A DNA stretch of 10,439 bases from Halomonas sp. GTDB taxonomy: Bacteria; Pseudomonadota; Gammaproteobacteria; Pseudomonadales; Halomonadaceae. The stretch covers positions 1-10,439 of the forward strand of contig SKHS01000298.1 in assembly GCA_007116835.1 (NCBI GenBank), read 5' to 3'. Shown one piece after another: positions 1 to 6,564 of this stretch. The notes beneath the pieces were generated by a model. That model had not been told where the DNA came from, did no database searches, and saw only the letters and a program-made list of their open reading frames with translations. Positions within the stretch are counted from its first letter, which is position 1. The number at the start of each line of letters is the position of its first letter. Made by a program: the position numbers and the translations under genes.

Positions 1-2
1 AT

Positions 3-515
3 GATGCTGGCGGTGATGAAACGAATGCCCCTGGTATTAACCAACACGCCGAGCAGCAGCGCTGGTTCGCTGTGAATGATGGTGTGATGGGTGGCATGTC
101 TCACAGTATGTTTCGTATTGAAGCAGGAGCGGGCTGCTTTATTGGTGAGCTTTCACTCGATAATGGTGGTGGCTTTGCCTCGATACGCCGCGACCCAGAC
201 CACTTTGAGCAATCGCTTACTAAAAGTAATGGCGTTACGCTGCGCGTACGCGGCGATGGTCGTGCTTATCAATTGCGTTTGAAAAGTACGGCGTTAGATG
301 ATGCCAGCGCCTACCGGGTAACATTCACGCCTGCCCAAGGCCAGTGGGAAACGCTGGATTTTCCTTGGCAGGCGTTTGAAGCTGTGCGGCGTGGGACACT
401 ACTTGATGATGCACCGCCGCTTTCTCCTACTAGCATTCATCAGCTTGGCTTCTTGATTGCTGACCGAACCGCTGGGCCATTCCGACTAGACATTGCATCA
501 ATCGCAGCCCTTTAG
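3..515 (+). CDS. CIA30-family protein, 5' end missing (runs off left edge)
   Basis: This is the C-terminal part of a CIA30 (NDUFAF1-like) domain protein. The reading frame is open from the first complete codon at base 3, so the true start lies outside the window. A GTG at 72 could be read as a start, but it falls inside the family's signature (WFAVNDGVMGGMS, bases 63 to about 101), and the codons before it encode the expected Trp-Phe-Ala, so it is an internal Val. The rest shows the beta-rich jelly-roll pattern of the family: GELSLDNGGGFASIR, then VRGDGRAYQLRLK and a final FLIADRTAGPFRLDIASI strand. In mitochondria this family helps assemble respiratory complex I. Bacterial members have no settled role, so none is assigned. 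No signal peptide can be judged because the N-terminus is absent. It ends 30 bp before aceK on the same strand, so cotranscription is plausible. Confidence 0.8.
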   Translation, partial: DAGGDETNAPGINQHAEQQRWFAVNDGVMGGMSHSMFRIEAGAGCFIGELSLDNGGGFASIRRDPDHFEQSLTKSNGVTLRVRGDGRAYQLRLKSTALDDASAYRVTFTPAQGQWETLDFPWQAFEAVRRGTLLDDAPPLSPTSIHQLGFLIADRTAGPFRLDIASIAAL

Positions 516-545
516 AGAGCCATTTTCCACTACGAGCAAACCGCC

Positions 546-2312
546 ATGAAGCACTCCCCAGCGTATCGTTTAGCGGCCACTATCCTGCATGGATTTGATG
601 GCTACCGTGCGCGCTTTAAGCAGATTACCTTTGACGCCAGCCGTCGCTTCCGTGATGCGGCGTGGCGGGAGGCCCAGCAAGCTTCAGCAGCGCGAATCAA
701 CCTGTATGAAGAGAAAGTAAACGATACGTTAGCGCGGTTGCAGCGCACGTTTGCCCATGAGGCGCTAACGCATTGCGAGACGTGGCGGGAGGCGCGCCAG
801 CACTATGCACAGCTGATTAGTCAGCGGTTGGATTATGAATTGGCAGAGACGTTTTTTAACTCGCTGTTCTGCTCGATATTCAACCACCGCCATATTCGCA
901 ACGACTGGATGTTTGTATACAGCTCCCGGGAAGACGCTGCGCATCATTCGGGCATTGAGCTGTGTCGTCGGCATTGCGTTAATGGTGACTGGTCCCAGGC
1001 GCTTGCCTGGGCGCTTGAAGAAGCGCCTTTTGATAACGCCTTTGCTGACCTGGAGCGCGATATTAGGTTGGGCGCAGGCTTGCTGGAAACTCAGCTGCCA
1101 GCGGCCATTTTGCAGGCAGACAACGCTCAATTAGAATTGTTGAAAAGCGTCTTTTATCGCAATAAAGGGGCCTACTTGGTGGGCCGTATTCTGGGCGGCG
1201 GTGAGCAGGTGCCGCTGGTGTTACCCATTTTGCATGGTGAAGGGTTTGGCGAGCAGCAGGGCGGCGACCCCTGCCTGCACTTAGATACGGTGCTAACAGA
1301 AACCGATGAAGTCTCCATTATTTTCTCGTTTACCCGTGCCTATTTCCAGGTAGATGTACCGGTGCCGGGCGAGTTTGTCCATTACTTAAAACAGCTGATG
1401 CCCCATAAGCCTGAAGGCGAGCTGTACGCTTCCATTGGCTTTTTTAAGCATGGCAAAACTGAATTTTTCCGTGCGCTAAACCAGCAGGTGGCTAAGCGTG
1501 AAGATCAGTTTGTCATTGCGCCCGGGGTGCGTGGTATGGTGATGGCGGTATTTGTACTGCCCAGTTTTCGCACCGTGTTTAAGATCATTAAAGATAAATT
1601 CGATCCGGCCAAAGACGTTACCCACGCGGTGGTACGTGAAAAATACCGCCTGGTAAAACGCCACGACCGCGTTGGACGCATGGCTGATACCCAGGAGTTT
1701 TCGAATTTTATCGCGCGTCAGGATCACTTTTCCCCAGAGTGCTTGGCGCACTTGCTAGAAGTGGCACCCTCTACGGTGTCGCTGAAAGATGACAAGGTGA
1801 TTATCAAGCACTGCTATACCGAGCGCATGATGACACCGCTGAACATCTACCTTGAACAGTGCAGCGCAGATGAGTGCGTAATGGTGCTCAAAGACTACGG
1901 TAACGCCATTAAACAGATGGCAGCGGCGAATATTTTCCCTGGCGATATGCTGTTAAAAAACTTTGGTGTTACCCGCCATGGTCGGGTGATTTTTTACGAT
2001 TACGACGAAGTGTGCTATCTCACCGAGTGCCGCTTCAGGCACCTGCCCAAAGCCTATGGCAATGACTTTCAAGGGGGTGGGGGAGAGAGTTTTTACGTTG
2101 GCCCCAATGACATCTTCCCTGAAGAGTTCGGCCCTTTTATGTTTGCCAACCCAGAGCTTCGCGCTATTTTTATCCAGCAGCACCCAGAGTTATTTGACCC
2201 CGACTATTGGCTAGAACTGCAGCAGGCCATTGTCGATGGGCGGGTGATCGATGTTTATCCATATCGTAATAAGCAGCGTTTCGCGGGAACCATAGGGCAG
2301 CTGGTATATTAG
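546..2312 (+). CDS. aceK: Isocitrate dehydrogenase kinase/phosphatase AceK
   Basis: This bifunctional cytoplasmic enzyme phosphorylates and dephosphorylates isocitrate dehydrogenase, setting the split between the TCA cycle and the glyoxylate shunt during growth on acetate or fatty acids. At 588 residues it is close to the 578 of E. coli, and landmarks align with a constant offset of 10. These are the ATP loop APGVRGM (325-331), the ATP-binding Lys346, Asp381 in GRMADTQEF (equivalent to the phosphatase-critical Asp371), catalytic Asp467 in NIFPGDMLLKNFG with Asn472, and metal-binding Asp485/Asp487 in FYDYDE. Residues 1 to about 310 are the helical regulatory domain and the rest is the kinase-like fold. 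All key residues are present, so it should be active. The ATG at 546 begins the usual HSPAYRLAATILHGFD N-terminus, but its ribosome site is weak. Unlike the E. coli aceBAK arrangement, no aceA or aceB is adjacent; a sirtuin gene follows 32 bp downstream. Confidence 0.96.
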   Translation: MKHSPAYRLAATILHGFDGYRARFKQITFDASRRFRDAAWREAQQASAARINLYEEKVNDTLARLQRTFAHEALTHCETWREARQHYAQLISQRLDYELAETFFNSLFCSIFNHRHIRNDWMFVYSSREDAAHHSGIELCRRHCVNGDWSQALAWALEEAPFDNAFADLERDIRLGAGLLETQLPAAILQADNAQLELLKSVFYRNKGAYLVGRILGGGEQVPLVLPILHGEGFGEQQGGDPCLHLDTVLTETDEVSIIFSFTRAYFQVDVPVPGEFVHYLKQLMPHKPEGELYASIGFFKHGKTEFFRALNQQVAKREDQFVIAPGVRGMVMAVFVLPSFRTVFKIIKDKFDPAKDVTHAVVREKYRLVKRHDRVGRMADTQEFSNFIARQDHFSPECLAHLLEVAPSTVSLKDDKVIIKHCYTERMMTPLNIYLEQCSADECVMVLKDYGNAIKQMAAANIFPGDMLLKNFGVTRHGRVIFYDYDEVCYLTECRFRHLPKAYGNDFQGGGGESFYVGPNDIFPEEFGPFMFANPELRAIFIQQHPELFDPDYWLELQQAIVDGRVIDVYPYRNKQRFAGTIGQLVY

Positions 2313-2321
2313 CGAATATAC
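2304..2321. repeat. Perfect 7-bp inverted repeat across the aceK stop codon
   Basis: GTATATT (2304-2310), a 4-base AGCG spacer and AATATAC (2315-2321) form a perfect inverted repeat. The aceK TAG (2310-2312) spans the end of the left arm and the start of the spacer, and the sirtuin ATG is 23 bp downstream of the right arm. As RNA it would be a 7-bp, mostly A-U stem with a tetraloop. No U-run follows, so it is not a convincing intrinsic terminator. It could be a DNA operator or a weak processing or stability hairpin. I do not recognise it as the site of a named regulator. Confidence 0.5.
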
Positions 2322-2344
2322 GCAGTGATTTACGCGAGGAAAAC

Positions 2345-3058
2345 ATGGCAGCATCACCGCACTTAGTGGTTTTTACCGGTTCAGGGATTAGCGCCGAAAG
2401 CGGTATTAAAACGTTCCGTGCCAGCGATGGTCTCTGGGAAGATCATCCGGTCGAGGAGGTAGCCACGCCAGCGGGCTGGCGTCGAGATCCTCAGCGCGTG
2501 CTGGAGTTTTATAACCTGCGCCGCGAACAAATTCGTAAGGCCAAGCCCAACGCTGCCCATAAGGCTTTGGCTGCGCTTGAAAAAGATGGCTTTAACGTCA
2601 GTGTTGTCACGCAAAATATTGATGACCTGCATGAGCGGGCAGGGTCACGTCATGTGCTGCATTTGCACGGTGAGATTTTGAAGGCACGCTCTACGGTGGA
2701 TACGCGGCTGCGCTATCCACTGCCGAAAGGCGGCATTGCGCTGGGCGATATTTGTGACAAAGGCAGCCAGCTGCGCCCGGATGTGGTGTGGTTTGGCGAG
2801 TCGGTGACGCTGTTTGAAGATGCCTGTGAACTTGTTAGCCAAGCGGATTTTTTGCTGGTAGTGGGCACGTCCCTGGCGGTAATGCCCGCGGCGTCGCTGA
2901 TGTCGTATATTAACTTGGATACCCCGTGTGCCCTGGTCGACCCCGACGCGGATGCCTTAACACCGCCGGGCGTTCTAGCGATTAACACCACTGCAGGTGA
3001 AGGCGTTCCAGCGCTGGTAAACCAGTGGCGCAAACAGGGCAATTTGATGCTGCCTTGA
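2345..3058 (+). CDS. cobB: NAD-dependent protein deacylase, sirtuin of the CobB/SIRT5 type
   Basis: This class III sirtuin removes acetyl, and probably succinyl, groups from protein lysines using NAD+. At 237 residues it has the single-domain length of bacterial enzymes. Visible motifs are the NAD loop TGSGISAESGIKTFR (11-25, with Ser where Ala is usual), TQNIDDLHERAG (89-100), the catalytic His108 in LHLHGE, VVWFGE (147-152) and VVGTSLAVMPA (172-182). Tyr56 and Arg59 in FYNLR form the Y-x-x-R pair that in CobB and SIRT5 binds acidic acyl groups, so desuccinylase activity is likely. The small zinc module lacks its four cysteines: only Cys137 remains, in GDICDKGSQLRPDV. GAGGA at 2336-2340 is a good ribosome site 4 bases before the ATG. 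The gene follows aceK closely and ends 5 bp from the convergent bioA. The symbol rests on family resemblance; other one-domain bacterial sirtuins would look similar. Confidence 0.93.
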   Translation: MAASPHLVVFTGSGISAESGIKTFRASDGLWEDHPVEEVATPAGWRRDPQRVLEFYNLRREQIRKAKPNAAHKALAALEKDGFNVSVVTQNIDDLHERAGSRHVLHLHGEILKARSTVDTRLRYPLPKGGIALGDICDKGSQLRPDVVWFGESVTLFEDACELVSQADFLLVVGTSLAVMPAASLMSYINLDTPCALVDPDADALTPPGVLAINTTAGEGVPALVNQWRKQGNLMLP

Positions 3059-3063
3059 ACTGT

Positions 3064-4335
3064 CTATCGCTTCAAAAACCATGCTTTCATTACGTCGGTA
3101 ATCTGAGTGATGTCGGCGTCGGTAGCGATATAAGCCGGCATGGTGTAAAGCCAGCGGCCGATTGGGCGCAGCCACACACCACGCTCGCGGGCGAATTGCC
3201 CGACGCCTTTTAGCGCCTCGGCGGAGTGTGCTTCAATCACCGCGGTGGCACCCAATACTCGCACATCGGCCACGGCTGGGTGGGCGTTCAGCGCGGAGTC
3301 GTCCATTAGCGCTCGGCTAAGTTGCTGGCTGAGTGCCGCAATCTTGTCCAGGTAGCGCTCCTCTTCAAACACGCGCAGGCTTTCCAGCGCGACGCGGCAG
3401 GCCAGCGGGTTGCCCATAAAGGTAGGGCCGTGCATAAAGGCATGGTGGGCGCTGTCGCCCACAAACGCGTCGTGAACGCGGTCGCTGGCCAGGGTCGCTG
3501 CATGACCGAGGTAGCCGCCGGTTAATCCTTTTGAGAGCACCATAATATCCGGTGTCACGTTGGCGTGATTGGCGGCAAACAGCTTGCCGGTGCGGCCAAA
3601 ACCGGTGGCTACTTCATCAAAAATCAGCAACACGCCAAACTCATCGCACAACGCCCGTGCACCGCGCAGGTAGTCCGGCGAGGTCATGTTTAGCCCGCCT
3701 GCCGCCTGGAGTAATGGTTCCATCAGCAGGGCAGCAATCTCATGATGGTGGCTCGCCAATACGTCGCGAAGTGCCGCTAAATCATCGGCCACCTGTTCCG
3801 GCGTGGCGTTAAACGGTGCGCTGGGCGCGGGGGCAAAGTGGTGCTGGGGCAGCAGGCTGGCGAACAAGCTGTGCATGCCCTCTTCAGGGTCGCATACCGC
3901 CATACAGCCGGTGGTATCGCCATGGTAGGCCTTCATTAACGAAAGCATCTTGCATTTTTCGGGGTGGCCGATGAGCACCTGGTACTGCAGGGCCATTTTC
4001 ATCGCCACTTCCATCCCGACGGAACCACTGTCGGAGTAGAACACGTGATTAAGTCCATCAGGGGTGATGCGCACCAGCTCCCGTGCGAGCTGGTCGGCGG
4101 GATCATGGGTGAGGCCACCGAGCATGACATGGCATAGCTCGCCTGCCTGTTCACGAATGGCCGCGACTAAACGCGGGTGGCCATAACCATGAATCATGCA
4201 CCACCAAGAACAGGTAGCGTCGAGTAGTTGCTCGCCGCTTTCCAGGGTGAAATGGCTACCGCTGCCGCCGACTACTTTGGGTGCTGGCGCTTGTGTTTTG
4301 AGGTGGGCATAAGGGTGCCAAACGGGAGAACTCAT
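3064..4335 (-). CDS. bioA: Adenosylmethionine-8-amino-7-oxononanoate aminotransferase (DAPA synthase)
   Basis: This PLP enzyme converts 8-amino-7-oxononanoate (KAPA) to 7,8-diaminopelargonate, using S-adenosylmethionine as amino donor. It is a class III aminotransferase of 423 residues (E. coli 429). It opens with WHPYAHLKTQ and contains the BioA-specific TCSWWCMIHGYGHP (41-53), FYSDSGSVGMEVAMKMALQY (99-118), AYHGDTTG (136-143), the PLP-contacting Asp240 in IFDEVATGFGRTG, the Schiff-base Lys269 in LSKGLTGGYLG, HGPTFMGNPLAC (302-313) and LRPIGRWLYTMPAY (389-402), with the substrate carboxylate Arg near 390. The last gene of the operon, it starts inside the bioD stop (ATGA, 4-bp overlap), and AGGA lies upstream inside bioD. 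In E. coli bioA is divergent from bioBFCD and in pseudomonads it is unlinked; here it is the operon's tail gene. Its TAG is 5 bp from the end of the sirtuin gene, with no terminator visible between them. Confidence 0.97.
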   Translation of the reverse strand: MSSPVWHPYAHLKTQAPAPKVVGGSGSHFTLESGEQLLDATCSWWCMIHGYGHPRLVAAIREQAGELCHVMLGGLTHDPADQLARELVRITPDGLNHVFYSDSGSVGMEVAMKMALQYQVLIGHPEKCKMLSLMKAYHGDTTGCMAVCDPEEGMHSLFASLLPQHHFAPAPSAPFNATPEQVADDLAALRDVLASHHHEIAALLMEPLLQAAGGLNMTSPDYLRGARALCDEFGVLLIFDEVATGFGRTGKLFAANHANVTPDIMVLSKGLTGGYLGHAATLASDRVHDAFVGDSAHHAFMHGPTFMGNPLACRVALESLRVFEEERYLDKIAALSQQLSRALMDDSALNAHPAVADVRVLGATAVIEAHSAEALKGVGQFARERGVWLRPIGRWLYTMPAYIATDADITQITDVMKAWFLKR

Positions 4336-5057
4336 AGAGCGGCTTCCTGATTCAAAACTGAGGTGTTAAGCAGCGCGGTTAGTGAGAGCGCGTGGCGCGC
4401 ATGGGCAGCATCAGCGGTGGCTAAATGAGGAATAATGCCCAGACATGGCGCGTTTAGGGTGTTGTTAAGCAGGGCGATATTGGCGTTAAAGCGTGCTGTA
4501 TCAGAGGAGAATACAGGGTCCACTACGCTGCCGACCCAGCCTGCAAGGGTTAGGCCATCGGCAGCAATCACCTCCGCGGTAAGCCGCGCATGATTAAGAC
4601 AACCTAGCTTTAGTCCCACGACCAGAATGACTGGCAGCTGCATCATTCGCGGTATATCGGAAAAGTCGTCTTGCTCATTGAGTGGCACGCGCCAGCCGCC
4701 AGCGCCTTCGATGAGCGTTAAATCGCGCGGCGTGTTGTTTAGCGTGGCAGTAAGCGATTCCACTACGCTGTTGACGTTAAGAACGTGCCCCGCCTCGCTG
4801 GCGGCTAGATGTGGCGCGATAGCGGGCGCAAACGTCCAAGGGTTAACGGTGGTGTAATCGACCGGTGGAGCGCTTTGTGCCTGTAGCGCCAACGCATCGC
4901 TATTGCGCAGCCCATCCGTCGTGATGTGGCTGCCAGAGGCAATCGGCTTAAGCCCCAGCGTGCTGAGCTGCTGATCTTTGGCAGCGCACAGCAGTGCGCT
5001 GGTGGCCAGGGTCTTACCCGCATCGGTATCGGTGCCGGTCACGAAATAGACGGTCAT
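4332..5057 (-). CDS. bioD: Dethiobiotin synthetase
   Basis: This enzyme closes the ureido ring of dethiobiotin from diaminopelargonate, CO2 and ATP. Its 241 residues make it slightly longer than the E. coli enzyme. It has a P-loop of the specialised form GTDTDAGKT (8-16, with Lys15), Lys37 in LKPIASG, the metal/ATP-region motif EGAGGWRVPL (117-126), and VGLKLGCLNHARLT (147-160), which is characteristic of the family. One point is unusual: the nucleotide-base loop after LAGW reads VGSVVDP (175-181), where relatives such as E. coli have VAN, so the usual Asn is a Ser. The fold and the catalytic Lys residues are intact, so I expect activity, perhaps with altered nucleotide preference. The ATG sits in the bioC stop (ATGA at 5054-5057). 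Its own ribosome site is weak (GGA about 9 bases upstream), which fits translational coupling to bioC. Confidence 0.96.
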   Translation of the reverse strand: MTVYFVTGTDTDAGKTLATSALLCAAKDQQLSTLGLKPIASGSHITTDGLRNSDALALQAQSAPPVDYTTVNPWTFAPAIAPHLAASEAGHVLNVNSVVESLTATLNNTPRDLTLIEGAGGWRVPLNEQDDFSDIPRMMQLPVILVVGLKLGCLNHARLTAEVIAADGLTLAGWVGSVVDPVFSSDTARFNANIALLNNTLNAPCLGIIPHLATADAAHARHALSLTALLNTSVLNQEAAL

Positions 5058-5833
5058 GATGATTTTTCCAGGTGCAGGGTGATGCAGTGGTAACTAACGG
5101 GGAGCCCTTGGGGGGCACGTAGCGTTTCAAACCGCTCACGGGCGGCGGCCAGCTCTCGGCGGGTAAGGCGCGCCTTGGGCCGCGCCACTTGGGCGCCTAC
5201 CCCCTTGATTGAGGCCATCACGGCCGTTAAGTCGGGGTAGTAAAACCGCCGCCATTCGGTGATGCGATCAACCAGCGTTAAACTGCTCAGTGCAACGGCG
5301 CGTTCAAGTGCTTGGGCATTCGGCGTTTGCAGTAACGCCTCTGGGCGCTGCCAAGCCGTGGCGACTTCTGCCAGCGTGCCAGGTAAGAGCGTTGTGAGGC
5401 GCACTTGGCCGCCAGGGGTCAGCACTCGTTGAAGCTCGCGCATAACCGCATCGATATCGCGGCACCACTGGATGGCGAGGTTGGAAAAGACCAGATCAAA
5501 GGTGCTGCGCTCAAACGGCAGCGCAGCGGCATCGCCTTGCTGCCAACAAATATGATGGCCATAGCGCGCCTGGGCATGGGCGAGCATGCCCGGGGCAATA
5601 TCCAGCCCAGTGACGTGGGCTTGGGGAAACTGAGTGGCTAGTCGTTGTGTCCAGACACCGGTGCCGCAGCCAAGATCGAGTATGTTGTCGGCACTAGGCG
5701 GAAGCGATGACCAGAGCGTTTCCCCTATCTGACGCTGAGCGCTGGCCAGAGCATCGTAGCGTGGAGCCGCCCGAGAAAAAGCGTGGGCGACTTTTGCTTG
5801 CCAGTTTGGTGCGGGCATTGTCGTTAGGTGCAT
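5054..5833 (-). CDS. bioC: Malonyl-[acyl-carrier protein] O-methyltransferase
   Basis: BioC methylates the free carboxyl of malonyl-ACP with SAM, disguising it so that fatty-acid synthesis enzymes can extend it to pimeloyl-ACP methyl ester. It has 259 residues with a class I Rossmann methyltransferase fold: the family opening KVAHAFSRAAPRYDALASAQRQIG (14-37), SAM motif I ILDLGCGTGVWT (51-62), acidic Asp78 in VTGLDIAPGML, motif DAAALPF (101-107) and post-motif DLVFSNLAIQWC (113-124). The FSNLAIQW string and the opening separate it from generic UbiE-like methyltransferases. The ATG at 5833 has a strong AAGGAG 5 bases upstream (plus-strand 5839-5844), inside bioH, and the coding region overlaps bioH by 10 bp. 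A second Met at codon 6 is possible but has no better ribosome site. Its partner BioH, which reverses the methylation, is encoded immediately upstream. Confidence 0.95.
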   Translation of the reverse strand: MHLTTMPAPNWQAKVAHAFSRAAPRYDALASAQRQIGETLWSSLPPSADNILDLGCGTGVWTQRLATQFPQAHVTGLDIAPGMLAHAQARYGHHICWQQGDAAALPFERSTFDLVFSNLAIQWCRDIDAVMRELQRVLTPGGQVRLTTLLPGTLAEVATAWQRPEALLQTPNAQALERAVALSSLTLVDRITEWRRFYYPDLTAVMASIKGVGAQVARPKARLTRRELAAARERFETLRAPQGLPVSYHCITLHLEKSS

Positions 5834-6564
5834 ACGTGCTCCTTGGTGACCAGTGCGGCCTGGGAAGCGATGGTCGCGACCAGCTGAGCAGGCTGGGAAA
5901 GCATCGGGCAGTGCCCCGCGTGGGCAAGGTTGATAGCCTGAGCACGGATGCCGGAAGCTACTAACGGGTCGTGCTCACCGACTAATCGAATGACCGGGCA
6001 GGGAGCCTCTTGCAAACGCTGGGTGTTATCCAATGTGGCAAGCCAGTGAAGCCCTTGGGACAGCGTGCTGAGCGTGGCGCTTGGGGTGTCACCCAGCATG
6101 GCGCGTAACTGTTGGTGGGCGTGGCGAGCGTTAGGTTCGCCCTGGGTTTGCCAGCGTAAGAAATGCCGCCAGGTGGCATCGGGGTCGCGGCTAAAGGCGC
6201 GCTGAAAGCTGGCAAGCTCGGCGTTGCTGACGCCATCATCGCTACAAAATTGCTCGCCCGTGCCAATCAGCACAAGGCCGCGTGGCGCAGGCAGCTTATC
6301 GAGCAGCGCGCTGGCTAACAGCCCGCCCAGCGACCAGCCGACCCACACAGCGTTACTGGGTAGTTGGTCGGCCATGGCGCTGGCAAGGGTATCCAGAGTG
6401 GCCGGTTCAGCCAGGGCAGGGGTATCGCCATAGCCTGGCCACTCCACCGTGTGTACCTTGCTATGGGCGGGCCAGTGGTGTTCCAACGGCTGCCAGATGC
6501 GCTGATCGATCCCCCAGCCCGATAGCAGCACCAGATGTAGAGGGGCGGCGTCTAGGCAGGACAT
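5824..6564 (-). CDS. bioH: Pimeloyl-[acyl-carrier protein] methyl ester esterase
   Basis: BioH hydrolyses the methyl ester of pimeloyl-ACP, ending chain elongation and handing pimeloyl-ACP to BioF. It is an alpha/beta hydrolase of 246 residues (E. coli 256). Visible are LVLLSGWGIDQRIW (11-24), which is typical of BioH; the nucleophile elbow GWSLGG with Ser78; Asp199 in LVGEHDPLV; and His218 in HAGHCPM, together a complete catalytic triad. The substrate-lid region between residues about 115 and 185 is present. In E. coli bioH lies far from the other bio genes, whereas here it is between bioF and bioC, as in pseudomonads. The coding region overlaps bioF by 13 bp. A perfect AGGAGG (plus-strand 6569-6574) lies 4 bases before the ATG, the strongest ribosome site in the operon. 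Confidence 0.95.
   Translation of the reverse strand: MSCLDAAPLHLVLLSGWGIDQRIWQPLEHHWPAHSKVHTVEWPGYGDTPALAEPATLDTLASAMADQLPSNAVWVGWSLGGLLASALLDKLPAPRGLVLIGTGEQFCSDDGVSNAELASFQRAFSRDPDATWRHFLRWQTQGEPNARHAHQQLRAMLGDTPSATLSTLSQGLHWLATLDNTQRLQEAPCPVIRLVGEHDPLVASGIRAQAINLAHAGHCPMLSQPAQLVATIASQAALVTKEHVCT

Noticed and set aside
72..515. GTG at 72 as the real start of the CIA30-family gene
   Set aside because: It falls inside the conserved W..VNDGVMGG signature and the frame is open upstream to the window edge, so the codon is an internal Val.
662..794. Repeated GTGGCGGGAGGC within aceK (near 662 and 782)
   Set aside because: Both copies encode Trp-Arg-Glu-Ala in the helical N-terminal domain of AceK, where Trp recurs in the family. 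This is coding coincidence and not a mobile or regulatory repeat.
765..1130. Minus-strand open frame of 121 codons inside aceK
   Set aside because: It lies fully within aceK, whose reading frame is supported by conserved residues throughout, and its translation has no recognisable domain.
3552..3812. Plus-strand open frame of 86 codons inside bioA
   Set aside because: It is antisense to a complete, motif-verified gene and its Arg/Pro-rich translation is typical of an out-of-frame reading. It has no ribosome site and no family resemblance.
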